This document shows, piece by piece, positions 28,447-41,000 of a stretch of 64,000 nt of DNA (its first letter is position 1; each line of letters begins with the position of its first letter). The notes under the pieces were generated by a model. The model made no database searches and had not been told where the DNA came from. It saw only the letters and a program-made list of their open reading frames with translations. Origin of the DNA: Asterochloris sp. CNOR1 (lineage: Eukaryota; Chlorophyta; Trebouxiophyceae; Trebouxiales; Trebouxiaceae); the NCBI GenBank assembly GCA_963969365.1, contig OZ017748.1:682001-746000 (forward strand), written 5' to 3'. Both the position numbers and the translations under genes were made by a program.

Positions 28447-28749
28447 AGCTTAGTGAGCCAGACCTCTTGCCCTCCCCGCCTCCTCAGAATAGCAACAAGC
28501 CATACCAGAGAGCATTTCATGATCCTCACTGAGTCGCAGGATGAGATAGAGAGCCTTTGGCGACATTGCCGTGTCTTCTGAAAGCATGAACTCAGAGTGG
28601 CCTTGCCCCTTTAAATCACCAACTACATGCAGAAGCCACTGTGCATGATCATCACACAGTAAGGTTGCTGAAGCCCGCAGATGAGACATTGAGAAACGGA
28701 AGCCAGACATCAGATGAGAAGCACAGTTAGATCTTGCATGGTGGATTTA
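28447..28749. other. Convergent 3' spacer between ITPK and EGY
   Basis: 303 bases between two stop codons on opposite strands; it must hold both 3' UTRs. No clear TGTAA for either gene. Confidence 0.6.
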
Positions 28750-31700
28750 CTAGAGGAATGTTCCTGTGTCTATTCCTGGGGAGTTCATGTTGTCCAGGAC
28801 AGCTGGCGCATTGGGCAGCAGGATGAGTGCAGAGACGATGGCGGCTGCAATGACCAGCCCTCGTCTTGACTCTGCCAGACTGACTTGATCCTGCAGGCAT
28901 GATAAACTCTTTTAAGACAACCATAGCCTGCCAACCAAGAGGCGAGTTGTGTGCAGATACAGCTCTGTGACAGGCTCACACGCGTGACAAAGCCATCACA
29001 GCAGAACAGAAGAAAGCTTGCCAGCCGAGAGGCAAGTTGTGCGCAAGTGCAGTCCTGTGACCAGGGCTCCCTGCAGCTCTATGCTGAGGACTTGAAGTAC
29101 TCCCTTCAGACTGGGCTGAAGTTGACCCGGTTCTCCAGCGCAGAGCTGTTCATGGTCTTGGCTGTGGCCAGACTCATGCATGAACAGCCCTGTGCTAGCT
29201 TGACACCAGGCGCTGACCTGGACATTGTTCTCAGGGTCTCGTTGGCAGAGGAGCACAAAGAGGCCAAAGGGCAGGGCCAGGTTGCTGCCGAGGAAGCCGA
29301 GGCCCAGGCCCACATATGTGAAGAAGGACGTAATGGACAGCGCCTTCTGCCCGAAGGTGGCCTGCATGGCAGGGCAGCGGTGCTGGGACCATGCTCAGGG
29401 GGGTGCGCAGCAGTGCAGGGGCAGCAGCAGCACTGTGGGGGATCCTGCAGGCAGGTGGAGAAAAACAGGAATGGGTGCAGGCGGCTGACAAGGTGGTGGA
29501 CAGTGCCTTCAGCTAAAGGCTGAATGAGGGGATGCAAGCCAGCCCCCCCTGTGGCCAGCGCAGAGCCAGCAGGAGCACAGCGTCGGCCTGCAGGGCATTC
29601 ACGAGGATGACCATGATTTCAGGCGGTGAACTCAAGGTGGTGGACACCAGATTTTGCCTGAAGGTGACCTGCAGGGGAGTGCAGGAGTGGAATGAGCGTC
29701 CTCATGGGGCAGCAGGGCAGCAATAACGCAGTGAGGATTCTGCAGGGCATTGAAGAGAGCACCAACGAGTTCAGGCGGTGAACGAGGTGCTGGAGATATC
29801 TTCTACGTAAAGGTGACTTGCAAGGGAGTGCAGCAGTGATGTGAGCATGTTCAGCGCAGAGGCAGCTGGCCACAGTGGGGGCCCTGCAGGGCAGAGAAGA
29901 CCAGGGATGGGTTCAGGCAGTGGAGATGTGATGGGATGTGGCTTTCTGCCCAGATGTGATCCGCACGGCAGTGCAACAGGACCAGGGCGCAGTGCACGGG
30001 TGGTGCAAAGCCAGCACAAGATTGTGAGGTGAGACAGGAAACGCACCCTGCTGGCATCTGCCCCATGCAAGAGGCAGCATGGATCGCCATGGGCAAGACC
30101 CCTGCAGGCCTTGTTGTGCTTTTTGCAAGAGCCATGTGCACGTTCTGCTGTCCTTGCCCACAGCTTGAACCTCACTGCAATATTTACCAGAGGCCCATCT
30201 GCTTGCATCTTGCAACACCCTGCCACTGGCCATCTCTTTTACTTGGGATGTCACATAAGTTGATTCCGCTCAGGGCGCAGCCAAACCCCACCTGCACCAT
30301 GCGGCCGCCGTCCACCCGCCCCACTGGCAGGCAGTTGAGTGCTGTGGACACCAGGCCGCACCAGCCCCCAATGAGCAGGGGGTGCACCAGCACCTGGGTG
30401 CTGCCGCGCACGGTCTCCGTGCCCAGCACTGTGCTGGCCACCTTGCCCAGCAGCAGACTGCCCTGAAACAGCTGGCTGGGGACAGGCACCAGGTCGCTCT
30501 GCAGGGGCGGCAGGCACACAAAGCCTCAGCAAATGTATGGTGGTTTGCTGGAGGGGTTGAGGGAATCTTCAGCAGATTGGTGGAATCACCACAGGCACTG
30601 CCGTGTAGTTGAGCGTGAGGGATCCAGGCTGGCTTGCATGGGATGCTCAGCCGCCAGGCGCTCACGAATGCTGGATGACATGCTGCAGATCCCCCAGCAG
30701 AGGGCCCCTCTGAGGTAAAAGTCGCATGCTGCTGACAGGAGGCAACACATCCTCAGTGCAAGGACTCGCAGATCTCTGGCGCAGCGCGCTGCTTGTAGAA
30801 GAACGCATGACCTCAGTTGAAGGCACAGACCCCTGGCAATGGGCCCCCTGTGACAAATGCTGCTGACAGGAGAGCCTAGCCTCATCATCCAGACACAGAC
30901 CACTGAAAATGGCCCCCTGTGCCAGATGCCACATGCTGGTGACAGCAGGGGGCACGGTTGGAGCTGTGCCCCCACCGCTGTCTGCGGAGGCTCACCCGGG
31001 GGACGTCAGCTCCTGTCGACCACGCGAGGCCCACAGCAAACAGGGCGATGGACACGGCAGCCGCCGAGAAGATGCCGGCCCCCGAGATGTCAAACATGTC
31101 CCTATTGTTGCGCAGAAGGCACTTGAACTGCGTGATGGCTCCGAAGGAGCCTATCTGGTTGTTGGGGATGAAGAAACTGGGGCCCAATTCAACCTGCAGC
31201 AGTTGAGGGGCTCCCCATTGCATCTGTTGACGCGCCGCTGCTTGCAGAGGGCCTCTCGTAGGCGCTGAGAAGGATCCACGCTGCTTCCCACGCATTGGAG
31301 GGGCTAACCTTGCATGTTCTGCCAGGCTGCTGCTTGCAGGCCCTGTGTTGTGAAGCACAAGCATGCTGGTCTCTGCAGAGAATCTCGCTGCAGGGCAACT
31401 TCGAAGCGTCCAGCCAGACCCTGGAGCTCAGGCCTCTGCTTGCAACAATACTTGAGCTGGCAGCTGTAACAGATTGCACTGGCGTGGCCGCCTTGAGCCC
31501 ACCTTGCGCAGCCAGGCCACCACCCTGTGCCCGAGCTCGTGGGAGGCCTGTGTGGCAATCACAGCTGCTGTGACGGGGACTGCGCTCATGAAGAGCGGGG
31601 CGGGGTCAAAGTTGGCCAACCCCGGTGGCAGCACCTGGGGGTCATAGTTCTCTGGCTGCAAGAGCCAGGCTATCGTCTCCTGCAGGCAGCAGAGGGCGGG

Positions 31701-34700
31701 TCATGCTGCTGCATGGGGGCAAAGAGGGTTTCAGGGCACTGAGAGGGGTGGATGGCAGGATTACAAGACCCGCCAAACAGCTCCCTGATTTCAATTCAGA
31801 TCATCCTGCTCCAGGAGTCCATAAATCAGCTGTAATTCTCTGCTGCAAGACATCCTTTGGGTCTGCAAGCGTACAACTCATATGAGTGCCCATGCCCTCA
31901 GGGCAACTTGAGGGTACTGCATTGCTTTTACCTTAGGCAGCCAAGTGATGGTGGCTACCAGGCCATGCCGCAGTGCAGGCAGGCCCCAATGGACATTGCA
32001 GAGCAGCCTGCCTGGGGCAGCCGCAAGGGCGGCCCTCAGGGGGCAGGCGTGAGATTATGGCCGGCAGAGCCGCAACATTGACCACAGACATGCTCTGCAG
32101 GACGAGGCATGACTGAACGGCTTGGCGACACCCACCTTTGGCAGGCGCGCTATGTTGGCCAGCAGGCCCAGCTGCAGGCCGGACCCCAGGGTGAGCGCAA
32201 CCAGCACCGCGGCGAATATGTACTGCCACTTGGGGGTGGGCTTGGGGCGCGCAAAAATGGCCGGCATGATCAGGAACGCCACGCGGGGACCGCCCCGCGT
32301 GTCCTCCTCGTCTGTCTCAGGGTCTGCTGTCATGAACACCTGCAGCAGGGTACAGTCAAGGTGAAGCAGGCAACAATGGGGCATGTTCGCCTGCCCCAGG
32401 CAGGTCTGAGGGTCAGACCTTGCTGAAGGATGTGACGGGGCCAGGGGGAGCAGCAGATGGGTGGCAGACTGCAGCTTGAGACCCATGGTGGGAATGCAGC
32501 AGTGTGCCTCGGTCGAGGCACGATGATGCCCATGTGCCTGCTGGTCATCATTGGTATCACGCGCCCCAGGTCTGGCAAAGGACGCAGCCATGACAACCCA
32601 GACCATCCGTTGGGGCTGCAGCCTACAAAATGGCACAGGGTCACAGGCTGACCTCAAAGCGGCCATCGAAAACCCTTTTCACGCCCTCCACGGCCTGCTC
32701 GAGGACCTCCTCGCGTGGTGCCCTCAGGTTGCCCCGTACCTGCAGCGTGGGCCAGGACTGATTGCAAAAGTTGGCACAGTGGTGTGTCCATGGCTCCAAG
32801 CTGTCCTGCCCAAAGCTGAAATTGTGAAGCTGGCTGGAGTTACAACTTTGACAGAAATTGCATGCTCTAGGATTGCAGGCTTAGCGACTTTGGTATCTGC
32901 ATAGCCGCCTCTGTGTGTTCAAAATCAATTGATAATGGGGCTGAGCTGCTGCTCTCAGCATGTGCTCAACATGCAGCCACCATGGTGCTGCCTGCGGGAG
33001 GGCGTCTGTGATCCACTGCGATGTGCAACTGTCGCTGAAGCACCTCTGACCGTTTAACTGGCCACTGCACTGGCAACGTCTTTTGCATGTGACACGTGAC
33101 ACAACACCCACCACAACACCCCCCTCCAAAATGTCGTCTGTGGGCTTGGTCTCCGTGATCCAAAAGGTGCTGGGCCCAAACACCTTCTCCTTGAGCAGCT
33201 TGATGTCATCCTTGCTGACGGTGCCCGCGCTGGGCACCAGGATGTTGACCAGGCCCTCCATCTCGCTGCGCAGCTTGGGGTCCTTCAGCTGCTCATTGAC
33301 TTTGCCTGCGGGCAGAGAGGGGCAACCTGTGGTGTGGTGCTGCTGCGGGGTGGCATAATGGCCAGTTCATGGTGCTCGCTGACATGATCTGCAGACAGAC
33401 AAGGGGCAGCGGTGCTGTAGGGCTGCCCATAGAGGCAGGCAAGTGCACAGCACAGCACAGGCACATGCCCAGCCTGAGTGCCCCTGCTGCAGATGAATTG
33501 CAGGGAATGGGTACTGGTGGGGCGTCCACCAGTGGGGCCAGACCCTGGTACAACTGCCCAGGCCTAGCCGTAGTACTCCTCTGCAATCCTGACAAAATTG
33601 TGGCAGCCCCTTGCGAGCACAGGGACCACTGCACCGCCAGGGGCAAAGGCTGTGAGCTCCCAGTGAGCTGCTACTCCAGGCACTACCCACACGCACCCCA
33701 GTCATAAGTACCAGCACCTTTGCTTGGATCCTCCCCCAGCTGCCGCGCCCGCTCCACTATCTTCACCTGCACACAGCCAAGCCCTGCTGAGCTGACGCCT
33801 TGTGATGCCGGCAGGCAAAAGAAGACTTGCACGTTAACAATTGAGATGGCCTGGAGGGCTGGCGACATATGCACAGAGCGACACACAGCAAGCTCTAGCA
33901 CAGGCCATGCTCATCAGGCAGTGTGCAGTCCTATCTGCAGAGCTGGGTACATAGAGCGGAACCCAGCTGAATAGTGATGCCACTCCAAGCACATAGGCTG
34001 ACACGACCATGTGCTACTTCAGGTCCAATGGCACAGCAGCAGCAGGGCTTGTGTGCATGGAATGGGTGCCTGCTCATCAACGGCCTTGGTTTGGAGCAGC
34101 TTCATATGCAGCATATCCCTGCAGGGCAGCTGGGCTTACAATCTGGTCGCTCAAGCTGAGCTGCTGGTCTGGCGTGGAGCCTGCAGCAGACTGCTGCTGC
34201 TTCTCCTCTTTGCCTTCCTGGAATGCCTCCTGCGGCTGCTGTTCAGCATTGAACTGCACAGCAGACAAAGCAGACTGAGCTTGACAGACAACCCCATGTG
34301 GCGGCCGTCAGCCAGAGAGGCCAAGTGCCCCCCTGCAGTGCCCTTACCAGGCAGAGGCAAATTCCTTGTACATACATTGCCTGTTGCTGCACCCAACTCG
34401 CGGGAAGAGCCACATGCAACGTCTATCGAGTGCTCAGCCCACCTGTGACACAGAGCTGCGAGCTCTGCTGCCTTCGTCCTCCTCATTTGCCTTCTCCTCT
34501 TCAATGCCCAGCAATGCATCCAAGCCTGCCAAAGTGTTGGCAATGCGTGTGGCCGCAGGTGGAGGGCTGGCGCTGCCATGGTTGCCTGAGCCGTCATGGT
34601 CATGCTGCTCACCATTGCAGGATACTAAGCTGAACTCCCAGGAGCTCCTGCGCTTACAGGCACGCTGGCGGTGCAGCAGGCACTGGTCCTGCCCAAGGAG

Positions 34701-34787
34701 CTTGGCCTGTGTGTGCAAATGGTGCGCTCGCTGGGGGCAGGGCCTTTGATGGTGGCAGCAAGCAGGGGAGTGCTGCATGCCCTTCAT
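28750..34787 (-). CDS. EGY1: EGY-type plastid site-2 zinc protease
   Basis: Intramembrane M50 metalloprotease of the EGY family, which acts in thylakoid and chloroplast development in plants. Eleven minus-strand exons: 34787-34443, 34253-34140, 33766-33718, 33305-33112, 32739-32653, 32339-32136, 31655-31503, 31193-30996, 30498-30292, 29361-29218, 28890-28750; 611 residues, every junction in phase. The first exon is a His/Arg-rich transit-like region followed by an acidic Gln/Glu-rich linker. Family hallmarks: KVFGPSTFWITET, EGGVVVRGNLR, HELGH (zinc and catalytic Glu), FFIPNNQIGSFGAIT, LNCLPVGRVDGGR (third zinc ligand region), GSNLALPFGLFVLLCQRDPE and at least six hydrophobic segments. The start ATG is the first in frame. 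EGY1 against EGY2 or EGY3 is not settled, though the full zinc motif excludes an EGY3-like inactive form. Confidence 0.93.
29335..30030. repeat. Degenerate tandem array spilling from an EGY exon into its intron
   Basis: Starting at the acceptor side of the exon 29218-29361, about four units of roughly 130-170 bases recur through the intron. They share landmarks such as GGTGGACA near 29495 and 29638, AAGGTGAC-TGCA-GG (29361, 29662, 29811), CTGCAGG-CA and TTCAGGC-GTGA. Copies are heavily diverged. The first unit overlaps the true splice junction. Confidence 0.6.
30690..30960. repeat. Second degenerate tandem array in an EGY intron
   Basis: Roughly three units of 85-125 bases share the landmarks CATGCTG-TGACAG-AGG, CACAGACC-CTG and AATGG-CCCCCTGTG. 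They lie in the intron between the exons 30996-31193 and 30292-30498. Confidence 0.6.
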
Positions 34788-35032
34788 TGCAGGCCAAGTG
34801 CAGTGGCAGGCACTGCAGCTGCAGCTGGTTATCAAAGCCTTCTGATCAAGCCAACAAGGCCAGCGTGCGGCGAGCTGTGTGGCGCCACTCCCTCTGCCTG
34901 TGAGAACCTTGACTGCCCAGTTTTTTTGGGAACATGCAGCCGGGCAGCTGAGTTAGAAACAGAGGGTCGATGCGGCAGCGCACAGCGCTCTGATGGGCCT
35001 GGCCTCTGCCCAGACGCAAGGTGTCGCAGTCA
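34788..35032. promoter_or_regulatory. Divergent promoter region, EGY / USP
   Basis: 245 bases separate the start codons of two divergently transcribed genes, so both promoters and 5' UTRs must lie here. No TATA box recognised. Confidence 0.5.
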
Positions 35033-38000
35033 ATGAAGCGTATCGACTTTGTGGAGGCCCAGTTTGGCGAGGTCAGACCTGAGACACCAGCAGGCACCAA
35101 CATCGTGGTGCTCAGCGGCGTCCTGCCAGGCGGGAGAGCTATTGCAGGGGCAGGCACCATGCCACAAGCTGCAAAACAGGAGCTTTTCAGAAGGGAGGAC
35201 CTCAGGATGCAGTGGCAGTCCACTCACAAGATGGTGCGCTGCATGCACCCTGCCAGGCTGGCTGCCCTGCCCATCAACCAAGCTGTGTCTGCATTGTGGG
35301 CCCAGGCGGAGGCTTAGCAGAGCAGATGTAGCGCTTTTGGCTGCTGCCGCTTCTGCTGCTTCTTGTTGCTGCATGGCTAGGGCCCTGGCTCTGCCCTGAC
35401 CAGTGCTACAAGGCTGCTGCCTCTCCTCCCTGGCACAGCACCAGAGGCAGCTGCTGCATGTTAGGTGCCAAATGTGCATTTGGGAAGGCGGCGTCGATCT
35501 TCTCAGCAGAAAGACAGTTACACAATTTTTGCATAGCATGGTGCACATTGCCCAGGATGCTGGTCATGCGCCCTTGATTCCATTGGCTTGTGCCCTTGCT
35601 GCCTGTTGGTGCCCACCCCATGTTTGCCTGCCGCCTCAACCCTGCCTTTCCTGCCTCTTGCAGGGCCCTGGCCTGCAGAACCTGGCCAACACCTGCTTCA
35701 TGAACTCAGTGCTTCAGTGCCTAACCCACACACCCCCACTGGCAGAGGCTTTGCTGGCCAAGGACATCAAAGGGCACCGCAACGGGATCAATGGACGGGC
35801 CTGGGACGCACTTTCAATGACGCAGCAGCATGTGCGCAAGGCACTGCTGCAGCATGCGAGTTACATGACGCCCACGTCCCATGCAAGCACCCTTCAGCAC
35901 ATATCCAAAAGGTAAGCACTGGGCTGCATTCAGCAGCCATTTAGAGGCAGCATGCCTGCATCCTTGGCTCATGCGGCCAGGGCATCTCTTCTGCATCCGG
36001 GGCGTATGGCACTGTTGGCGTGCTCCATTCTTGCATCCTGCTGGCAGCTGTGCTCCTGCTTGACAGGCACAGCCACCGTCTGGCTAGACCTGATGAGTCG
36101 TGTACGTGAGAGGCTCAACAATGCTGCTGACCTAATCAGGCAGCCCTGTCAAATGCTCTTGCTGGTGCACCACATCACCCGTCCTGAGGTAGCTCACAGG
36201 CATTACACAGCAGTCCACTAGCTGCAACCAGCCAGCTGTTCAAGAGGATACTTCTTTTTCAATTTTCTCTGCCCAAAGGCCCTCATTTTGCCCGACCGAC
36301 TGCTGGCTCTGCACTGCTGCAGCTTGGGAAAGGGACGCCAAAAGGCTGCCAACAATGCAACATGCTTAGGCAGCTGCATGAAGCTCAGGCAGCTGTGTAA
36401 AGCCTTTGTGTGTCTCTCCACTCCCCAATCAAACCCTGGCTGTGCCCTGTGCTACAGCTTCAGGAAGGGGCGTCAAGAGGATGCCCACGAGTATCTGGTA
36501 GCCCTGCTGGATGCGATGCATGAGGCACAGGTGGCAGGTGTCCAGCCCCGGCCCCCCACAGATGTGGCACAGACCTCCCTCATCTATAGTATCTTTGCCG
36601 GCAGGATACGCAGCCAGGTAAGCACGTTTGTCAACCCTGGCCCAACTTAGGTACTGCACAGACCTTCCTCATCTCCAGTATACTGGCCGGCAGAGTTTGT
36701 AGCCAGGTGATCAGATTTGCAATGAGTGGTGGGAAATCACTTGTGCCTGCACCATCAATACTTATCCTTTGCAGCACAGCCTGGCACACAGCTGCCTGAT
36801 GGCTGCTTTTGCCAGCTCATTGATCCCTGTGCTGCATCGCTGCCCTTCAGCAGCCTGCAATCTGCAGCAACCCTTGTTGCGATCAGCCTGCCTGCTTCAC
36901 AAGGGTTCAGAGCGCCACGGATCCTAAAGTAAGAGGCTGTGAATGCCCATGCCTAGCTGAGCCTGACTCTGGTCACCTGCAGGTCAAGTGTGTGCAGTGT
37001 GGCCACGAGTCCAACACCCACCAGGCCTTCCTGGACCTCAGCCTGGACATTCGGCGAGAGAAAAGCGTGCGCAATGCGCTGCAGGTGAATGCATGCAGCG
37101 TATGGCAGGCTGCTCTCTCAGTTGCAAGCCCTGGTCAGATTCTGGCAGCCAGCTTGTGACATGCATGGCGAGCATGTGCGATGCATGTTTTGCAGGCCAG
37201 GCAGGTCTGCCACTTGAAGACACTGGGAGTGCATGGGTAAAGGGGTCTGTCCTCATAGCCCTGCTGGCAGACCCAAGTCCACGTGCTGCTGCCCCCTTTG
37301 TCAGTTGTTCCAGAGGTCAGGCTCATCCAAGGCCAGATCCCTCTTGCAATGTGCAGCACACGTCTTCCACTCCACTAGCACCGCATCGTGAGCGTGGAGT
37401 GCTCCTGCCTGCAGCGCTTTGTGGGCGTGGAGTACTTGGATGGCACCAACAAGTACAAGTGCCCCAAGCACAACCAGAAGGTCCGCGCGGCCAAGCAGAT
37501 GGCCATCGAGCAGGCGCCCAACGTGCTCGTCCTGCAGCTCAAGCGCTTTGAGTTTTCTGCCTTTGGGCACAAGATCTCTGAGATGGTGAGCAAGCGCTTT
37601 GAGTCTTCCACCTTTGGACATGAAATTTCTAAGATGATGAGCTCTGATTTGTTGGCTCATTGCCAGCGGCTGCGCAGCTACATTGCAGGCAGCCACCTTG
37701 ATATGAGCTGGCTTGCTGCACTGGCCCTGCAGGCAGATTGTGCACATTGCCCACACTTGGCAAGCCTTTCTGCTACAGGTGCAGTACCCCCTGGAGCTGG
37801 ATCTGGCCCCCTTCATGGTGAAGCGCCATGGGCCCTCCATCATGTACGATCTGTACGGCGTGCTGGTGCACCTTGGGCACTCGGTGCACTCTGGGCACTA
37901 CTACTGCTACATCAAGGGGCCCAACGGCCTGTGGTACAAGATGGATGACACTGTGGTCAGCCAGGTGGGCCTGTCTGACAACGGGCTGCATGCATCAGCA

Positions 38001-41000
38001 GTGCTGCTAGCGTTTGGCCTCCTGCGGCCGTCAGGTGACCCCCACCAGAGAAGCAGCCAGCCTTGCCTCCATGACTTGCCTGCCTGCCCGGCTTCCCTGC
38101 AGGTGGCTCTGGCCCACATAGCCGACACCCTGTTCTTCTCAGCAGAGCAGCAGCCAGCCTGCCTTGCAGACCTGTACTTCTCTGTAGAATAGCAGCCAGC
38201 CTGCCTCGCGTCTCCATCTGTCACCTGCCCAGCTCCCCTGCAGGTGGCTGAGAGGCAGGCGCTGGCCCAGAGGGCCTACATCCTGTTCTACATCCGGCAG
38301 GAGCACCGTGGCCCTGCTGGGCCAGCCCAGCCACCGACGCCAGGAGGTGGCACAGGCCTGCACGCGAACCAGCCGCGGGTGCACCAGCGCCCCATCGGGC
38401 CCCAGACCCAGGCCGAGGCCCAGCAGGCAGCACACCTGCAGCCAGTGCAGCCTGGGCAGATGGCGCGGCCCAAGGCGCAGACTGTGCCAGGCTTCAAGTT
38501 GGGCGCGGCCCCGCTGCGTGCCCAGCAGGTACCTGCTGCCGCCGGTCAGGCTGCTGCTGAAAACGGCGTGGCGCAGCCACAAGCTGCCGCTGCTGCCGCC
38601 CACGTGCAGGGTATGGCAGCCCAGCGGCAGCCGGACCAGCAGCCGGCTGCCAGGTTGGGCATGCTGCGGTCCAATCCTGCCATTGGGAAGGGGCACTCTG
38701 GCTTGGTCCAGCAGCAGGCAGGGCAAAAGCGCAAGGCTGAGCAGCCTGCAGGGGCATTGGGGGCAGGCACTGCGCGAGGGGCTCAGCTCTTTGCCGCCAA
38801 GAAGCAGAAAGGTCAGCCTGGCATGTCGCTGCTGTTTTGAGCTGCCCTTGCCTGCACCAGCACATGAGCAAGGGGTAGACTCAGGGCTCTTCCTGTGCAC
38901 TGCTCCTGGACATTTCTTGGTGCACGGTGCCGTGCTGGGACGCTGGCCGTCCATATATTGGCCTGCTGGACTCTGCAGCTAATGTAGCCCTGCACATGTG
39001 GGTGATAGTTCAAGCACCTGGCATGCGGCTGCAACCTGTCAACCGCCCCTCCTTTCCTGCTGGGTCTGTAGGCTGACCCACCTCAGGCTGCTGACTCGTG
39101 ACCCCCTCTCCTCTGTGGCGCAGCTCCTGCTGCTGCGGGGCGCAGTGCCCCTTTGGCGGCTGCTGCAGGGCCCACAGCTGCCCCCAGCCAGGCACAGCCT
39201 GCCCCCGGTGCTGGAGGGTCGGCCAAGCGCCAGGGGAGGTCTGCTGCCATGGAGGAGACCTATCGGGCCAAGGGGCATGCAGCGCTTGCTGCTGCTGAGG
39301 TGCCGCGAGAGGGGCAGCCCAGCAGCAGCGCTGCAGGGACTGCCGCTGCGGCTGCCGAAACTGGCGGCCGAGGCAGAGCTGCTGAGGCAGGCAGCGGTGC
39401 TGCAAGGCCTGCAGGGGCCAGTCCACCCAGGTGAGTTGGGCTGCAGGTCTCATTATATGGACTGCAGAGCAGAGGCCTGCTGCATGTGCCCTCAGTGTGA
39501 ATGTCTTGATGCGGCAAGCATTGGGCAGCATGTGCATGCTCTATTGGTACGTGGGTGCACTGCATGGCTACCTGGCAGCAAGGGACAATGAAGGGCGGCT
39601 TTGGGCAGCCTTACGTGCTCTGTTTGTTACTGATCTTGCTCTGCATGGCTAGGCAGCAGCGAGGAGTGATGAAGCGCACTGGGCACTGACCCTCATGAAA
39701 GATGTGCACTAGGGCCTAGAAAACCCGCTATCTGACCTCTGCTGTCACCCACTTTGCACAAGCAGCACCTGACTTGGCTGCTTCTGTACCTGGTTTGGCT
39801 GCTTCTGGACATGTATCCCAACATGCTGCATGCTGGGGCCATTCATGACTGTGACATGCACGGCACCAGCGGCTCAAACTTGCTTGCTCACTGTGCAGGA
39901 TACCCCTGTCGCCCTCTGCTGGCAGCCCTGTTGTCCCTGTGAGGGCAATGACTGGCTCTCCTCTACACCTGTCACCTGGCCAGGCAAGCAATAAGTGCCA
40001 CACCCTGTCCTGGCTGCCAAGCTGCTTTCTTGAGGTATTGATGGCCCCGTCAGCCCCTGCCTGCTGTCTGCCCTTACCTTGCATCATCATCTCTGCATGC
40101 AGTACTGCACGGCCAGCCCCCCAGCAGAGCTTCTAGGGAGGTGGCTCACGGTGCCCTGCACCAGCTGCAGATCCCCGGCATGACTATTCAGAGCCTTACC
40201 CCGAGCCTTCCCTGTGCTGTCTGTGGGTCTGTGGGTCTCTGGGAGCGATCCCCTGGGAGCAAGAGCCTGCGTCAGCTGCACATCCCCAGCAAGACCGCTC
40301 AGGGCCTGTCCCCGAGCCTGGTCTGCGATCATGTGGCCACACGTGAGCCTTGCACCGCCTCCCTGAAAGGAGGAGCATTCCTGAAATCAGTGGTCCTGTG
40401 CTGCCTGCAGGTCCCCGGGAGCAAGAGCCATCGGCGCCTGCAGGCCCGCGTGTCTCAGCATGTGCAGACAGCCCAGCAGGCCTTTGGGGGCAGCCCCCTG
40501 CGCCCCACTCGGGGGGCCCAGGCTTCCCCTTCGCCTTCCAGGGAGCCTGTAGCAAGGGCCCTGGCCGCGCGTTTTGACGACTCCGTTGACAATCATGGGG
40601 CAGGTTGGTCAAACACAGGAGGTCGCTGCTGCACCCGCCCAGCGGATAGCAAAGCAGCTGCCAACAATTGTTCAGCACTGATGCATCAGATGGCAAAGCA
40701 GATCGCAGCCACACAGCCAGAGAGTTGGAAAAAAGTGGGCAGCTTCAACGTCACTGGCCAGCAGGCGTACCTTGGTGTCCAGACCATCCAGCCTGGGAGA
40801 AGCCTGCTGGTGCAAGTGCCTCAGCCTATTGTGCATACAAGGGGCTGACACCGCTGCAGGGTAGCAGGCTATTGCATCCAGCATGCCCAGCTGATATCCA
40901 AGCACTCCTGCCGTGCTGAATGCTGACAGTGCAGCCTCCTTCTGCAGGGGGAGTGGGGGCAGCCACCACTGGCAGCGCGCTGGAGGCTGCTGGGCAGAGG

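Noticed and set aside
37587-37642. Second KRFE segment read as part of the USP protein
   Set aside because: The first copy ends at a good GTGAGC donor and the family has this strand only once; the second copy is intronic.
38101-38192. Extra USP exon VALAHIADTLFF
   Set aside because: It is a decayed copy of the true exon 7 start at 38244, whose sequence (QRAYILFYIRQ) fits the family far better.
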